Below, piece by piece: positions 31,560 to 45,975 of a stretch of DNA of 64,000 nt. Position 1 is the first letter of the stretch, and each line of letters begins with the position of its first letter. Under the pieces are notes generated by a model. That model made no database searches. It was given only the letters and a program-made list of their open reading frames with translations, and was not told the DNA's origin. Source of the DNA: Ottelia alismoides (lineage: Eukaryota; Streptophyta; Magnoliopsida; Alismatales; Hydrocharitaceae); the NCBI GenBank assembly GCA_037367405.1, contig JAZKJV010005536.1, positions 1-64,000 of the forward strand, written 5' to 3'. A program made the translations under genes and the position numbers.

Positions 31560-34124
31560 TGAAGGATATGTGAATATCCTTAAGAGCATCACAGAAGCAT
31601 GAGGATCACATCGTATGCAATCGAGAGCGACTAGTCGCACTAGTTGCTCGTGGAAGTGGAATTTAAATAAAATTCAAACCGATGAAACCACATGATCCAA
31701 GAACACTTCTCGGATCATTTCATCTAAACCACAAAGAAGTATTAGGTTTACCTCTTGAAGTGTGGTTGCGATCGAGTCTCTAAATGAAGAGACCTCCTAC
31801 CTCATGTCCGATCTAACAAAGGAGATGCTTACGAGTGTGTTGATGAGATACATGCTCCTTGCAACCCATGTTGATGATCCAAGCCGTGAATCTCCTGATC
31901 TCGTCACACGAGATCTGACGTCTTCTTCACGAACGCAGTGCACCGAAGGAGATGGAGATCCACGAGCAAATAATCCGGCAGCATAACCACAATGTTGCGT
32001 CGATGGGGACTCTCTCTTGGGCTCCATGGTGGATGGTCACAATGAGAGAGAGAGAGACAGAGAGAGTTTAATTCCTCTTAGAATTATGTGTATAGTCTAA
32101 AAGGAAAGGGCTACCCTTCCTTTTATACTAGTTGGATGTATATGGATCTCAATCCATGTACCCTCTTAATCCAATGGTATAGATTAGGAGGCTATTAATA
32201 AATGGCCATGATTTCTTGCTAAAATTTTGCAACAACAAATTTACTTAAAATAAATTAGTTACATCCCTTTATCAAAATACAAAATAATTCATTTTAATTT
32301 CAATTATAATAAATAGATAATAAAGGAGGCAACCACCACCTTAAAAAGAGGGTGGTCGTCCCCCGCTTTGACTTGGTCATGGTGGACGGCCACCTTATTG
32401 GTGGTTTTGCCTTCCTTAAATATAGGATAAAATGCAACAACTATTATTGCATTTGTCTTCACAAAAATAATTCCAAATTAAATTTGTTAAAACATTAATC
32501 ATGCCATTGATAAATATATCTAAATAATATTTACAATTAAATGTTTATTGTGAATCAAATTCACAACATATAATTTGTAATTCTATTTACAATTAAATCT
32601 CTCCATCATATTATAAATCATATTTATAACATCCATGACTATTGTTGATAGTGACATCCACATTGATCATATCCTTGCTAATAAATCGTATTTAATCATC
32701 TAGGATCTCTATTCTCAAGTGCCAAAATAACGTGAATCACATTCACATTATTCACATCTTTGATAGTTAAATCACATTTAATTATCTCCGCTAACTCTCC
32801 TTATAATATGAATTAAATTCATATTATTCATGATAACTAAATACATTTAATTATCAATATCTCAATGCTTAGATACATAATATCAACAATGAAATTATCC
32901 GTGAACTCTTTCAAGGATAATGCACTTTCTCCACGGATACTTGGAGATAAGGACAGGGTAAGTGTATTGTTCCATGTATAGTGACTTGGAAATTGAGATC
33001 ACATCTCAAATCCAGATCTCCAGGACCTCCCATAGATGTTTGATTAAATCAAAGTCGTAGATCTAATCTTTTCATTGTACTATCAGATCAATGTTTAACA
33101 TTTGGACTAAGATCAGATCACTTCTCCATGAAAGGAGTTACTAAAATCCAGACCTGTTTCATGACTTCCTCGGAATGGAAGAGTCTTGGTTATACAATTG
33201 TTTATAATCACATCACCCTCAGGTATTCATAATAGTTGTACATGCTGCATACTGGAAGACCAGGAATAAACCCAAAGTTTTAGGTCTATTTAGACTGTCT
33301 CCTTCAATGTTTTATCATTAAGGTTCTCATTTGATCATTGGAGTTGGTATCGATCATATATTTTCCAAAATCATATATCATACCCAGGTATTGATCATAT
33401 TCTTTCCAAAAACAAATATCAAACCTACAGATTCAGTCAAGCTTCCAAAGAGAGATGACCATGAACGGAATTTGATTCGTCGCAATATCTGATGAGTGAG
33501 CTCATGTCTTCCGGTTCAGTAAATGCACCTGTATGATCCCTTTGAGAGATCATATTACTCATATGCCCTTGTATGCATACCAGCACTCGGTCTATAGACC
33601 TTAATTAGGTCATCAACCTAGTGGTTAGCAAAATGTACCTACTCAGGCATATAGTAACACATCTATCTCCTATGAGAGCATGCGTACCTATATCGTGACA
33701 GCATACGACATAGGTCTTTGGTTATCTCGATCTCATTAAGTCAACTCTTTGACCTAACTTATCTTAACACGTTCGAATCTCTATTCCTATGTAGATGATC
33801 TACATCAAGAGGTTGGTTAGATATCAGCCTTTAGAGAAAGGATTGCCATGTCCTTTTTTGGATGGAGATCATCTCTTAATAATCATTTGGATCTGCTCGA
33901 TGAGTCCTCAATCTAACTCTTTAGATATTCATCCAAGCACCAACCTCTATGATTCAACAATTGAAACAACAACTGTGTGATAAATAGGATGGCCATGGTA
34001 CATAACCTTAATTTTACCAAGGGACCTATTATGCAAATTAATTATTCTTCCTTTCAGATTAGGGAATGATATTCGCAATAACATTTATTGCATAATGGCT
34101 CACCGTGGGCTTGCAAGTCCAACA
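31560..34124 (-). repeat. C2 3' LTR
   Basis: Bounded by TGTTGGACTTG at 34124 (minus strand) and the purine tract beyond it, and by the AGGAG duplication. A TATA box AGTATAAAAG lies at 32120-32129, and a (GA)n tract at 32043-32067 (CT-rich on the coding strand) lies downstream of it. The overlapping ORFs at 31762-32027 are in this leader part and are not supported. Confidence 0.88.
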
Positions 34125-34136
34125 ATCTCCCACTAA
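34125..34136 (-). other. C2 polypurine tract
   Basis: Minus strand TTAGTGGGAGAT directly precedes the 3' LTR, a typical copia tract. Confidence 0.8.
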
Positions 34137-36600
34137 CCCAAAGAGCCATTAATGGGCTAATATTTAAACCACACTCATGTGACAATCATAGGCTATTTAG
34201 AAAAATAGCTAGGTAAGCTGATGAATCACTCTATTCCCAAGAGACTATGACAAGTCCTTTGACGACACTTACATATTTTCTAGTAACAGTGTTCGCATCC
34301 AATGCGAATGTTGCATCTTGTGTAAGCAATTTTCAATCTTGTTAAAGCAATTATAGTGTCCTTGACACTACAGCTCAATAATTATTATAACCAGTATTTC
34401 TATTGTCCTTATCAGAATACCCTTATTCATGGAGATCTCTATTTCCTAAGGTATCTGTAGTTAAGACCTTTTAGATCACTATCTATAGTGTCATAAGTTC
34501 TAGAATATAAGACCATGCGATCACTATCTCTAAGTCTTGTCATCTTTGAAGATATCGTTATAATTGCAATCAAGTGTCTTATCTCCTTAGTAGTATTATC
34601 AACAGTTTACAACTCCAACTTCATGGCAGACATCTGCCTTTTGTACATATATAGCATACATTGAGCTTCCCAAAGCTGATGCACTAGGGCATATAGCTTT
34701 GGTATTCACATCCTCAACTCTTTGAGGTGTTATCCCTTTAGATATGTTAGTATTATATCTTAAGGAAAAGAAGCCTTTCTTGGATTTTTCCAGAAAATGG
34801 AAATGTCCAATGTGTATCACTAATGTGATGGTTCCAATACCCTCTTTCTTTAATTCTGGCCAACTTCAAAACTAAGATCTAAGAGGTATCCTTGAGATCA
34901 TATCTCAAGGTATGGAATAGTCTATCTATAAAACACTTTATTATTATCCTTATATCATTCTAAATGATTAGGATATCATCTACAATTAGCATGATGAACA
35001 CAATTGCACTCCCACTATGTTGCACACAGTTTATCAAGAGTCTATCTGAAATCATAATATTTATAATTTGATCGAATCCAATGTTCCAACTATAAGAAGC
35101 TTGTTAGAGTCCATAGGTGGACTTCCTCACCTTGCACAACCATGAAGCCTTGGGGCTACTTCATATGAATATCTTCGGAGAGGTATTCATAGAGGAATGC
35201 AATCTTAACTTCCATCTAGAAAATGTCATAATCAAGTTCTGGAGCTACAGTTAGAAATAATCTGATGAGTTTAAGCTTGGTCACTAATGAGAAAGTATCA
35301 TCGCAAGCGATTTCTTTCTTCGTGTGTATCTTGAGGACACGAACCGTGCTTTGAAGATCTCTGCCTTCTTATCAGGTTCCCTCTTTCAATTGAATATTCG
35401 TTTACACCTTAACGGCTCTTACCCATATAGGTGGATCCTCGAGGATCCATATACAACACTTGCATATGAAGTGTACCTTAGACTTCTATTGCTAACATCC
35501 AGCATTCTATGACATGATCTTCATAAGCTTCATCATATGATATTCGATCATTGTTAGATTTCTCTGACACATGGAATCCATCATTAAACTCATTTGAAGA
35601 GGTATTAGTGTTTCATCTTTAATTGTCCTTTTAGTTTCCGATTTTAGGAGCCTTATTATCTTCTCAAGATTAAATGAGTTCTTCAACTTCATTTTTCATC
35701 TTGATTCTCAAGAGAGTCATTCTCTAGAAATCATATCCTTAGAGAAGAGATATTTTAAGAATCTCAAGGTAATGAAGTAGATATCCAATACCATCCTTTA
35801 TTTTCCTAATGAAGTAGAGCTCTCTGGTGCTAGATTCCAGCTTACTTGCATCCATGACAATGTTATGGACCAATCAACCCTAAATCCTCAATTTTCCAAC
35901 ACTAGTCTAGGTTAAAATCATAGCTTATGAGGGTTCTCATGTTTAGATGCGTGGAATTTTATTAAGGATAAATATTGTAGTCTCTACTACATATGCACCA
36001 AGAAACTAAGGGATAATAATGTTAAGAACCATCATTGATCAAATCATGTCACACATGATCTAATTGCATCTCCCTAAAACTCTATTGAGTTTAGGTGTAT
36101 TAGGAGGAGTGAGATATGAATGATATTCCTTTCTCCACAAGGTATTCCTTGAATTCATCTAATATGCACTTGCTACCTTGTTTAGATCAAAGTCTTTCAT
36201 CTTCCTTCAAACATTTGTTCAAAACCAAAATTGTGAAATCTTTGAACATTTCAAAGGTTTCTAAGGTGAATGAAAGAAATATCATATCACAAATAATCAT
36301 CGAATGATATCACATATCGTCAATGTTTATTGTGATACCGATGATCTGCATACATCAATATGTATGAGATCTCGAATACCTTGACATCTTACACAATTCA
36401 AGAGAAGGATGCATTGGATAATTTCTACTCTGAAAACAATATTCACAAGTATGTAAGATTTGAAATTTCAGACATTCTAAAGTTTCATATCTTACTAGTC
36501 CATTGATCTCATCAAAAAGACATATGTCCAAGGCTTGATGCCCGATCATTGTCAAATGATCTTCATCCTCCTATTGATATTTTAAGGTTAAATTTTCAGT
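34137..36600 (-). pseudogene. C2 pol remnants (integrase, RT, RNase H)
   Basis: Read leftward, the pre-integrase zinc region appears at 36555-36355 (HQALDICLFDEINGLVRYET, then LHTCEYC). Next, near 36120-36060, comes the integrase core equivalent to 26880 of C1. RT starts at about 35645 (RLLKSETKRTIKDETLIPLQ), and GSSRIHL-type sequence near 35440 corresponds to the WTLEDPP block. The remainder to 34137 aligns with the C1 RT end and RNase H. Every block has stops or shifts. The order shows copia, and the match to C1 block by block shows a shared family. Confidence 0.72.
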
Positions 36601-39529
36601 ATTAAAATATTGATGATCCATTCATTAATTTCTAGTTTAGTACAGCCCTCCAGATGTTAGACTACTATCTGAAATATATCTATCATAACTCTTTTTGATA
36701 TTGTCTATTGCATAATTCTTGTTTATTTCCAACATTTAGAAATAAACAATGGGTGTATTATAATATCTATGTCATAAAGACAATCTCTAAGACAAAGGGC
36801 TCTCCCACTGAAAATATGAAGTCTATCAATCCAATAGTGATTGTTGCAACATTTACATCCATATCCATGTGGATGACTACTAAACCTTAAGATCAAATTT
36901 TCCAGTATTCTAAAACACATGCAACTAATTGCAAGATTTATCAGAAGAATGAGTTACAATTATCAGACTTTGATCTTATGCAATAAGAAAGTCAATTTCA
37001 ATGATTATATGTAGATTATTCTGATGCACTATCCGAGTACTTGTCTAAGGATCCTAGATAGTCTAGATAGTCATACTATCAATACATCAGCTTATTGTAG
37101 TATTGGCATTCATCCAACTCTTTGGATGTCATATGTATGGAAATCATAGAAGTATAGTCAACTCTTTGACTTTCCTTCTAACTTGGGTCCGACCCATGTT
37201 TCCATTGTGCTCCCTTCATATATAAACAACCATTTCTTAATACAAAGGATCACTTATATTGAATTCAAGAGTATTTCAACATCTATACATGCTTCATTCA
37301 ATTCATACAATACGAATATTATGATGTTTCATGAATGACTTGAGTATATATAGTTGAATGATGGCACGCATCGTATCTACATCCATCTAAACTCTATAAG
37401 ACTTTGGTTTATGTAGGTACTCAAACATTTTGTGTACATCATCTCTTATAAAGCCACCATTCTGCATAATGCAGCGAACCATGTCATTCATGATTAAAAG
37501 TTGAGAGAACATATGTTTGCTAGAATATCTTCTACGGTTTATAAGGATTATTTGACAATTACGATCATCATTGACATGTCACTTCCAAAGTACATTCGAT
37601 GAGAGATCAAGACTATAGAGACATACAAACCCTCGGTTGTTGTCCTATTATCTATTTAGTTGTCATCCCTCATTATTGTGAGGGAAACATGCACATTGCA
37701 ACCACATACATTATGTGTCCAACTGCAAGTACAATATCTTTATCATGGATCCAATCCATTATATTTTACTTGTTATTTTCGAGAATAGTTTTGATTGGGT
37801 TTCATGAGGATTATTTGCTTAAATAAGATAATTTGAATAAATATATAAAAATATATATTTTTCTTTCATTTAAGAATTTTTATATCAAAGTTGTCTTTCC
37901 TTGTTAACATTGAAAGTTCATTCCCATAATCACTTTCAATGTATACTTACCGTTATATCTCAAGCAGGATATGGGATCTTCTTTCTTATCTTTGTCACAT
38001 CCCAATAATATGAGAACCTGTAATTCAGATAAAAAGAAGCAGGAACACATTTCACCTTGTATGTCCAACTTACCTTCCCAATTTGATCTTTAATACCATA
38101 TCCCACCACCCTTAAGATGATGTTGTCTTTTTGTTAATTGAACCAACCATCAACATGATTAAAACTCGTTATGCGCAATCTAATATCGCCCCATAATATG
38201 AGGACCGATATTGGGGTCACTACGCATACAACCTTACTCTTTCGAGAAGCAAATAGCCCGATCCAGATTTTCTTGGTTGCAGGAGCTGTCACTTTAGACA
38301 GGTCTCTCCTACATACAATCCCTAGCGACGGAACCCTTTGCCTTGATGGGAGAGCATGGATGTCACTTCTATGATCTTCCATATAATGTTTAAATTATAA
38401 TTAATTATTATGAATCATATTCACATAATTAATTCTTCCAAGCAAAATAACAAATATATTCATAATAGTTTGTTTTAATTTTAGTTGAATTCCAATTAAT
38501 CTATCATATTAAATTAATGATCCAATTAATATCCAACAGACATTCTTTATTTTTACTTGAAAGATGGTATTAGCTCGAATACGTATTATTTAAATTTAAA
38601 TAATTAGAAAAATACTTCATGATCCCTTCAAACATTATCTTTTCCTTACCCGCTATTATGTCCAGTACAGACAGGAGTTGGACAATCCGCTCACGGAGTA
38701 ACCTGTTACCCCCAACGCTTCCCGACTAGACACCATATCCTCCTCAGGTTAGGATAATACCAACTGATCACTTTGTACTTGAGATGATAATCGATATTTC
38801 AACTGAAGTTATATCATATAATAATAATCATAACCATTTTGATTAATATTATAAGGAGATTTGCTATACAAATCCCCAATCCTATTCAAGCAACTCTGTT
38901 TGTTGGAATTGTTGTAACCAATTGTGATCAAGATAAATTATCTTGTCATTTTTTGTTATGGCAAATATCGTTTAAGGAAATATTTATCATCAAATATCTC
39001 TAAAATATTTATCAATATTTATTTTAGGAAATTAAACCATTTAGTTTCATCAAATTATTAAATGATAATTACAAGTTTCTTGATTGGGAAAGTAATTTTC
39101 AGCAGTGACCCTCACTTACCAAAATTAGCATATCTCAATAAATTTAAATCCAAATCAAGCAAAATAAGTTTCTATTATGTAACAAATTGATTTATAATAT
39201 AACTCAAGTGATTTGCATGCATTTCTAGGTATTTCAAAATCGTAATTAACTCTTTAATTATGTCAATATTTGCTATCCAAAAAAAGTGGATACATGTTCA
39301 TTAAAATGATCATAACTTGAGTAATCAGATTCCAAATCATGCAAATTCAAATCCGACGATTTCCTTATTTAATGGAAACATTATCCGAGTGATAATTTCA
39401 TATAAAATACTTTTAAACATAGAATAAAAATCACACAAATAGGGCTGCATGAATAAAATGTGATAAAATTACACACAACCAAAAATTGTCCAAGTCATCT
39501 TAGGTTTATGGATCGTATCCAAAACCTCC
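36601..39529 (-). pseudogene. C2 leader and presumed gag region, unresolved
   Basis: The counterpart of C1 23499-26400. The best-kept part is 38400-37900 on the minus strand. There an 82-codon frame (38382-38134) begins MEDHRSDIHALPSRQRVPSL and carries basic residues (RKSKVVCVV), without any domain that I recognise. C1 lacks the same open frame because of stops. I could not identify capsid, zinc knuckle or protease. The region 38640-38780 is locally GC-richer. Confidence 0.5.
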
Positions 39530-39547
39530 AATATGGATCTGATACCA
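39530..39547 (-). other. C2 primer binding site
   Basis: On the minus strand TGGTATCAGATCC follows the 5' LTR by two bases. It is the initiator-tRNA-Met site with one change (GAGCC to GATCC). Confidence 0.85.
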
Positions 39548-39549
39548 TT

Positions 39550-42165
39550 TGAATGATATGGGAAGATCTTTAATAGCATTATGGAAGAATGAGGATCACA
39601 TCGTATGCGATCGAGAGCGACTAGTCACACTAGTTGCTCAAGGGAGTGGAATTTAAAAAAAATCAAACCGGAGATATCATATGATCCCAGAACACTTCTC
39701 AGATCATTTCATCAAAACCACAAACAAGTATTAGGTTTACCTCCTGAAGCCTGGTTGTGACCGAGTCTCTAGTCTGATCCAATAGAGGAGACGCTTGCGA
39801 GCGAGTTGATGTGATGCGTGCTCCACGCAATCCATGTTGATAATCCAATAAGAGAATCTCCTGATCTCGTCACACGAGATCCAACATCTTCTTCACGAGC
39901 GAGGTGCACTGAAGGAGATGGAGATTCATGAGCAAACAATCCTGCAGCATAATGGCGATGCTACGGCTATGGCGACTCTCTTTAGGGCTCCATGGTGGAC
40001 GGTCACAATGACAGAGAGAGAGAGAAAGAAAGTTGGCGTGTAGAGAGAGAGAGATGGAGAGAGTTTGATTCCTCTTGGAATTATGTGTGTAGTCTAAAAG
40101 GCAAGGGCTACCCTTCCTTTTATGCTAGTAGGATGTATATGGATCTCAATCTATGTGCCCTCTTAATCCAACGATTTAGACTAAGAGGTTATTAATCAGT
40201 GGCCATGATTTATTGTTACAAGTTTTAAAAAACAAATTTAATTAAAAAAATTATTTACATCCCTTTATCAAGATACAAACTAGTTCATTTTAATTTCAGT
40301 TATAATAAATAGATAGTAAGGGAGGCAACCACCACCTTAAAAAGAGGGTGGGCGTCCCCCCCACCTCTGACTTGGTCAAGGTGGATGGCCACCTCGTTGG
40401 TGGTTTTTCCTTCCTTAATATATATTTATTATATTGGATAAATTACAACAATTATTATTACATTTATCTTCACAAAATTAATTCCAAATTAAATTTGTAA
40501 TAACATCAATCATGCCATTAGTAAATTGAATCATATCCATATATCCAACATAATATGTAAATTAGATTTAAAATTAATTATTTTATTGTGAATCCAATTC
40601 ACAACAACAAATAATTTATAATTCTATTTACAATTAAATCTCTCCATCATATTATAAATCAAATTTATAATATCATAACTATTGTGCATAGTGATATCCA
40701 AATTAATCATATCCTTGATAATTAAATCATATTTAATCATCTTGGATCTCTATTCTCATGTTCCCAAATAACCTGAATCACGTTCACATTATTCGCTTCT
40801 TTGATAGTTAAATCACATTTAATTACCTCAGATAAATCTCCTTAGAATATGAATCAATTTCATATTATTCATGATAATTAAATTACACTTAATTATTAAT
40901 ATCTCATTGTTTAGATACATAATATCAACAATGAAATTATCCATGAACGCTTTTAAGGATAATGCACTTTCTCCATGGATACTTGGAGATAAGGATAGGG
41001 TAATTGTATTGTTCCACTTATAGTGACTTGGATATTGAGATCACATCTCAAATCCAGATCTCGGGGACCTCCCATAGATGTTCGATCAAATCAAAGTCAC
41101 AGATCTAATTTTCTCATTTTACATTCAAATCAATGTTCAACATTTGGAGTACGATCAGATCACTTCTCTATGAGAGGAGTCACTAAAATCCAGACCTATT
41201 TCATCACTCCCTCAGAATTGAAGTATCATGGTTATACAATCGTTTATGATCTCATCACCCTCAAGCATTCCTAATACATGTACATCTTGCATACTAGAGT
41301 ACTAAGAACAAACTCGAAGTTTTAGATCTATTTAAACTGTCTCCTTCATGATTTTATCATTAAGGTTCTTATTCAATCATTGGGAGTTGGTATCGATCAT
41401 ATACTTTCCAAAAGCATATATCATTCCCAAGTATTGAACATATATTTTCTAAAAGCATATATCAAACCTATAAATCCAGTCAAGCTTCTAAAGCAAGATG
41501 ATTGTGCACAGAATTTTATTCTTACCAATGTCTGTATAGTGAGCTCATGTCTTCTGGTTCAGTAAATGAACATGTATGAGCACTTTGAGACATTGTATTA
41601 CTCAACTGCCCTTGTATGCACACCAGTGTGCCGGTGTATCGACCTTGATTAGGTCATCAACTTATTGGTCTGCCAAATGTACATACTTAGACATATAGTA
41701 ACACATCTGTCTCCGGTCAGAGGATGTGTGCCTATATCGTTACAACATACGACATAGGTCTTTGGTTATCTTGATCTCGTTAAGTTATCTCTTTGACCTA
41801 ACTTATCTTAAAACCTGTTAATCTCTATTCCTATGCAGAGGACATGCATCAAGAGGTCGGTTAGATATCAACCTTTAGAGAAAGGATTGCCATCTCCTTT
41901 TCATGCTGGAGATCATCTCTTAATAATCATTTGATAGTGCTTGATGAGTCCTCAATCTAACTCTTTAGATATTCATCCAAGCATCAGCCTCTATGTTTCA
42001 ACAATTGATCAACAATTGTATGATCATTAAGATGGCCATGGTACATAACCCTACTTATACTAAGGGACCTATTATGCAAATTAGTTATTTTTAATTTCAG
42101 ATTAGGGAATGATATTCGCAAACAATTATTGCATAATGGCTCGCAATGGGCTCACATGTCCAACA
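39550..42165 (-). repeat. C2 5' LTR
   Basis: TGTTGGACATG at 42165 to CATTCA at 39550 on the minus strand, 2616 bp. The TATA box has decayed to GCATAAAAGG (about 40117-40126). A (GA)n tract occupies 40012-40064. It matches the 3' LTR along its full length. Confidence 0.88.
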
Positions 42166-44238
42166 AGGAGAAGAGTAGTCAAGCTCCAAGTGTTCTTAAG
42201 GCTGCAAGTTCCTGGAGATGGCGATGACATTCAATTCTTGGCGACCGCATCGAGTTGCACGATGGAAACAAGCCACTCAAGACGATACCTATGACAGCTC
42301 CATTATGATGAATATCTACAAGAAAATTGTTCATGTTCGATTCTTGTGTGATCGACCTACAGAGAAAATTGGGTGTTCTTATAACAGAATAGGTTTCAGG
42401 TATGTCAGAACAGAGGTAGAATTACACGATGTGGGTCGTGATTTCGATTGAATTGGTTGTCGTACTTGGTTATGAATGAAAGGGGAAAGATTTAGCTAAC
42501 TACTGATGTGCTTATCTATGCTAATTAAGAGAAAAATTGAGAAAAGAAAAAGAAGATGGAGGAGGCATACATGGGATTCGAGGGTATATGACCCTCGTGT
42601 CTTCGCTTCAAGGGCCGGTATTGCTAAAGCAGAATATTACGGTTGGGGCGATGCATGGCGAAGCACCGCCTTGGAACCTTCCACCGATGGACCCTCTTCC
42701 ACATGTGATACCCTTGGTGTTGTCACTACCGGAGATGGGTGGAGCGGGGCAAAGAAGATGGTAGACCGGTTAGTCTGTTAATGAAGTGAAGAAAGTTTGT
42801 TTGAAGTGGAGATGTTCAAGTGATTAAATAAGAAGGAAGGAAGAGGGGTGGATCATATCCAATGGTACACGTGTGTTATGGTAATTAAGGGAATAAAATG
42901 GGAAGATCAGATCATAGAATGGGTGGAAGATGAAGCGTGCAATAATTAGCAAACTCTGGAGGTTGGAACAAAAAACACCTGGATTTCTTGGGAGGAAGAA
43001 GAAGTGTGGTGATGACACGTGTCAACACCACATTAATCAAAAATAAGAACTATGTATTAAATTATATAATAAATAATAGATAATATTATTTTAAATAAGA
43101 ATAAATACAAAAATGTTAATAATTAAATTATCTAAATTATGATATATTTATTTTTATAAATAATATATATTTTAGGATTTATATATAATATTAATAAATA
43201 TATATATATAGTATACTTGATAAATACCATATATAATTTTAATTTAATAATATAATAAATAAGTTATTATTTTATATTTTTATTAATTAATATAATATTA
43301 AATATGGTTATGTGAAAAATTTATAGGTTTTTATAAAGTTATTTTAATATATTAATAAATACAGGTATATACAATGTAGTTCAATTTCATATATTTTTTA
43401 ATGTTTTTTATTTATTTAAAATATTAAGTAAGGCCCTTATTTTTGATTTTTTTAATAAATAAACTAAAAGATCATGAAGATAAGTTAAAAATTTAAAATT
43501 AGTTATTCTATAATTATTATGTAGAGAATAAAATAAATAGCACAAAAACCCAATTGTCACTAGGTTCAAAATTCTACTTTTTACAAACATACTCTAATTT
43601 TAATAAAATCACTTCCATTAATTAGAGAATATTTTTTTATAAACTTTAAAGGTGAGTAGAGTGAATTTGGAGTAAGTATGAAGAAGTTATGAGGTCCAGA
43701 AGTCGAGAAATTAACAATATGTGAACATGATTTCTTGGCATATATAAAGGTTGGAATTTTTGTGATTTCTATATTTTTATATACATTTTTATAAATACAA
43801 TGAAAAAGAGGTTGATGAAAAATATGTGCATATGGATTAATTAAAATTAGTTGAATATTTTGTAAATAAAATAAATAAATGACTTATTCTATGATGTATA
43901 GTGTTAGTTATTATTGTATTTTCCTCCTTATCTCCCCCTACTTTATTGTTTGTCGACCAAGTCCTACTAACATGGGTTATGTTCAATAAATATATCTTGC
44001 AGCTATATTTATATTTCTTCTAAATCATATTGTACATTTATATTTTTTTACAGTCTACCTTTCTTTTATTCTTTTCATAATTCTTTTATTATTTTTTATG
44101 TCTTTTTAATGCATAAAAATGTATTTTTATTCATGAATTTGTATTTTTATTAAAAAAATGGGAATTAATGCATATTTACGTCTTTTTTAAGGTTTTTAAG
44201 ACAAAGTACAACATAAATGTTAATGAATCATGGATTCG
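42166..44238 (-). mobile_element. G4 Athila 3' LTR, piece 1 (U3 start)
   Basis: On the minus strand the LTR starts at 44238 with TGACGAATCC, directly after the remnant of a polypurine tract. The AT-rich part (43020-44238) aligns with the U3 starts of G5 and G2; shared phrases include ATCTCCCCCTAC and TTGTCGAC near 43930-43955. The part 42166-43020 is GC-richer and carries ORFs of 75-91 codons (42506-42781) without recognisable domains. At 42166 it is cut by C2. Confidence 0.75.
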
Positions 44239-45828
44239 TCAAACCCTGATACTTAAACTTTGGTAGTCCCTTAGCAAACACTTATTTGAAGAATAAGAAA
44301 GAAGAAAGAAAGTTAGAATGAATATGTTTTCCTAAATAAATTAAAGAGAACATACAAAGGACTGAACTTAATCAAGACTTAGATTAAGCATTTTTTGAAG
44401 CCTTGACTAGGAGTAGGATTTTTATCTCAACAGTCCTCAAGTTCCACAAATCCTTATTCATGTTCACCTTAACAACCAGCTCAGATGCACTTATCCATAT
44501 CACTTATCTTTCCACCTTTAATTCAATTTGTACAATGTGTAAATTGTGTTAGTTCTTCCTTCTTAAATAAGTGAAGAAACCACCCACTCTAATAATACAC
44601 TCATATTGGTTTCTCATCCAGCTACTCTTTCTTGGAGGAGGGGGCATTTCCTTCTATGTGTGAGTCATGTTGTGTCCATAATTGAATGGAGATAAGAAGC
44701 TAGAAGAATGAGAAAAGAACTGGATTGTGACCAGCGTCGTCACATCTCCTTTGAAGCTCAGCCAATGTAGCTAAGTCTCCTCTAAAATGTGCAGGCATTT
44801 TGAAAGCTTAGACCATTGTGGTCATATTTGTATTTAGTGGTTGGCTTCTTTTTGGTATAATTTGTAGTATTGTTGCTTGCACTACATCAATCATTTTGTG
44901 CCCCAACAGATGTAGCATATTTTCTTCCATCCATTTTTTGGGGTCTTGGAAATTTGTGCTAACAGATCGATCCCTCATGTGAAGGTTAATTTCAACCTCA
45001 CAACTCCTGTCTTTAGGCGTCCATGCCACTAGACATGGACAAAAATGCACTACAAAAATGAACTTCCCTTTTCAACCTCGTGCAAGTTGAGCTAAGTGCA
45101 AACTACATGTGTTTAAAATTGGTCCACTGTTGAATAATTAAATGGATGACACCAAATGTTCTACTTAGGCAAATTTTAGTTGAATTCTGAACATCGTCTC
45201 ATGGAACCCAAAGATTTAAGTAAAAGATCGGAAGAATCTAATTTCCAATTCCTAACTAGGCACTTTACATTGAATGTCAAAGGCCATAATCAAGCTTTAA
45301 CCTTTAAACTATTCCCAATCTTTAGTTTGAGAAATCAAAATTATTATAAAAAATACCAATGCAAATGCAACAATATTTTGTGAAGTGATTTTTTTATTTT
45401 ATTTTTTTATTTATTTTAAATATTGTGTATGTTTTATGGTTTTTAGGACTTTTTATTTTTTATGGATTTTTCAATTTTTTTAAACAAGCATATTGACAAG
45501 ATGAGTTACCAATACTTTATTTTGGATTAAATAACTAATTTTACAAATTTTATATATAAAGATTTTAAAATATTAAGTTATTTACACATAGTTTTAATAA
45601 ATAGGAATTTATATAAGTATTATACATTTTTAAATATAAAATTTAAATTAGGAATATTAAATAAGAATTTTACGTATATTTTATTTATTTACAAGAATTT
45701 TATAAATATTTAATAATTAGATTTAAATAAATTTAACCCATACCCACTTTTTATGGAATATTTATATATAGAAAATACATAAAAGTCTGAGTTACAGAAA
45801 AAAGTGTATATAAAATATATATGCACCC
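44239..45828 (-). other. G4 polypurine tract and 3' noncoding region
   Basis: The tract at 44241-44252 reads TTTAAGTATCAGGG on the minus strand, a worn form of AAGTATAGGGGG. Beyond it the region aligns loosely with the same regions of G1 and G2: CCTAAGTAGAACATTT near 45160, TTCACATGAGGGATCGATC near 44970, and a remnant of the AGAAGG...CCCC...AAAGAGTAGCTGG block near 44625. No ORF is convincing. Confidence 0.6.
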
Positions 45829-45975
45829 CTATACTTAGCTTGTGTTATGTCCTTATAGTACCAAAAAGAGAAAAACAAGGACATAACTCGTGCTAAGTGA
45901 AAGTGGGTGAAAAGAACGAAAGAATAGAAGTCAGTTACCGCCCTTTTACTTATGATCTAGTCATCTTAAGTATAG
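45829..45975 (-). other. Half hairpin array of G4
   Basis: Two hairpins remain. The long one at 45829-45897 has an 11-bp perfect stem GTTATGTCCTT/AAGGACATAAC and an outer stem CTTAGC/GCTAAG. The short one is at 45946-45975 (ACTTATGAT/ATCTTAAGT, one mismatch), 78 bp away. They correspond to hairpins 4 and 3 of G1, G2 and G3. The first two would lie beyond the G2 insertion point at 46060. Confidence 0.75.

Larger units (their letters stand above)
31560..42165 (-). mobile_element. Ty1/copia element C2 (minus strand)
   Basis: On the minus strand C2 runs from LTR start TGTTGGACATG at 42165 to LTR end CTTCA at 31560. The flanks AGGAG (31555-31559 and 42166-42170) are identical, a perfect 5-bp duplication. 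LTRs are 2616 bp (5') and 2565 bp (3'), the internal region 5425 bp. C2 is the same family as C1, but their LTRs are only about three-quarters identical over the first 180 bp that I aligned by eye. The open frames are short and broken. C2 is tail to tail with C1, 262 bp apart. Confidence 0.9.

Noticed and set aside
40012..40064. GA microsatellite as an independent feature of interest
   Set aside because: It is the CT-rich leader segment after the TATA box of the C2 LTR and occurs in both LTRs; simple slippage explains the length difference.
42506..42781. 75- and 91-codon ORFs as a small host gene
   Set aside because: They overlap in different frames inside the G4 LTR fragment and have no domain.
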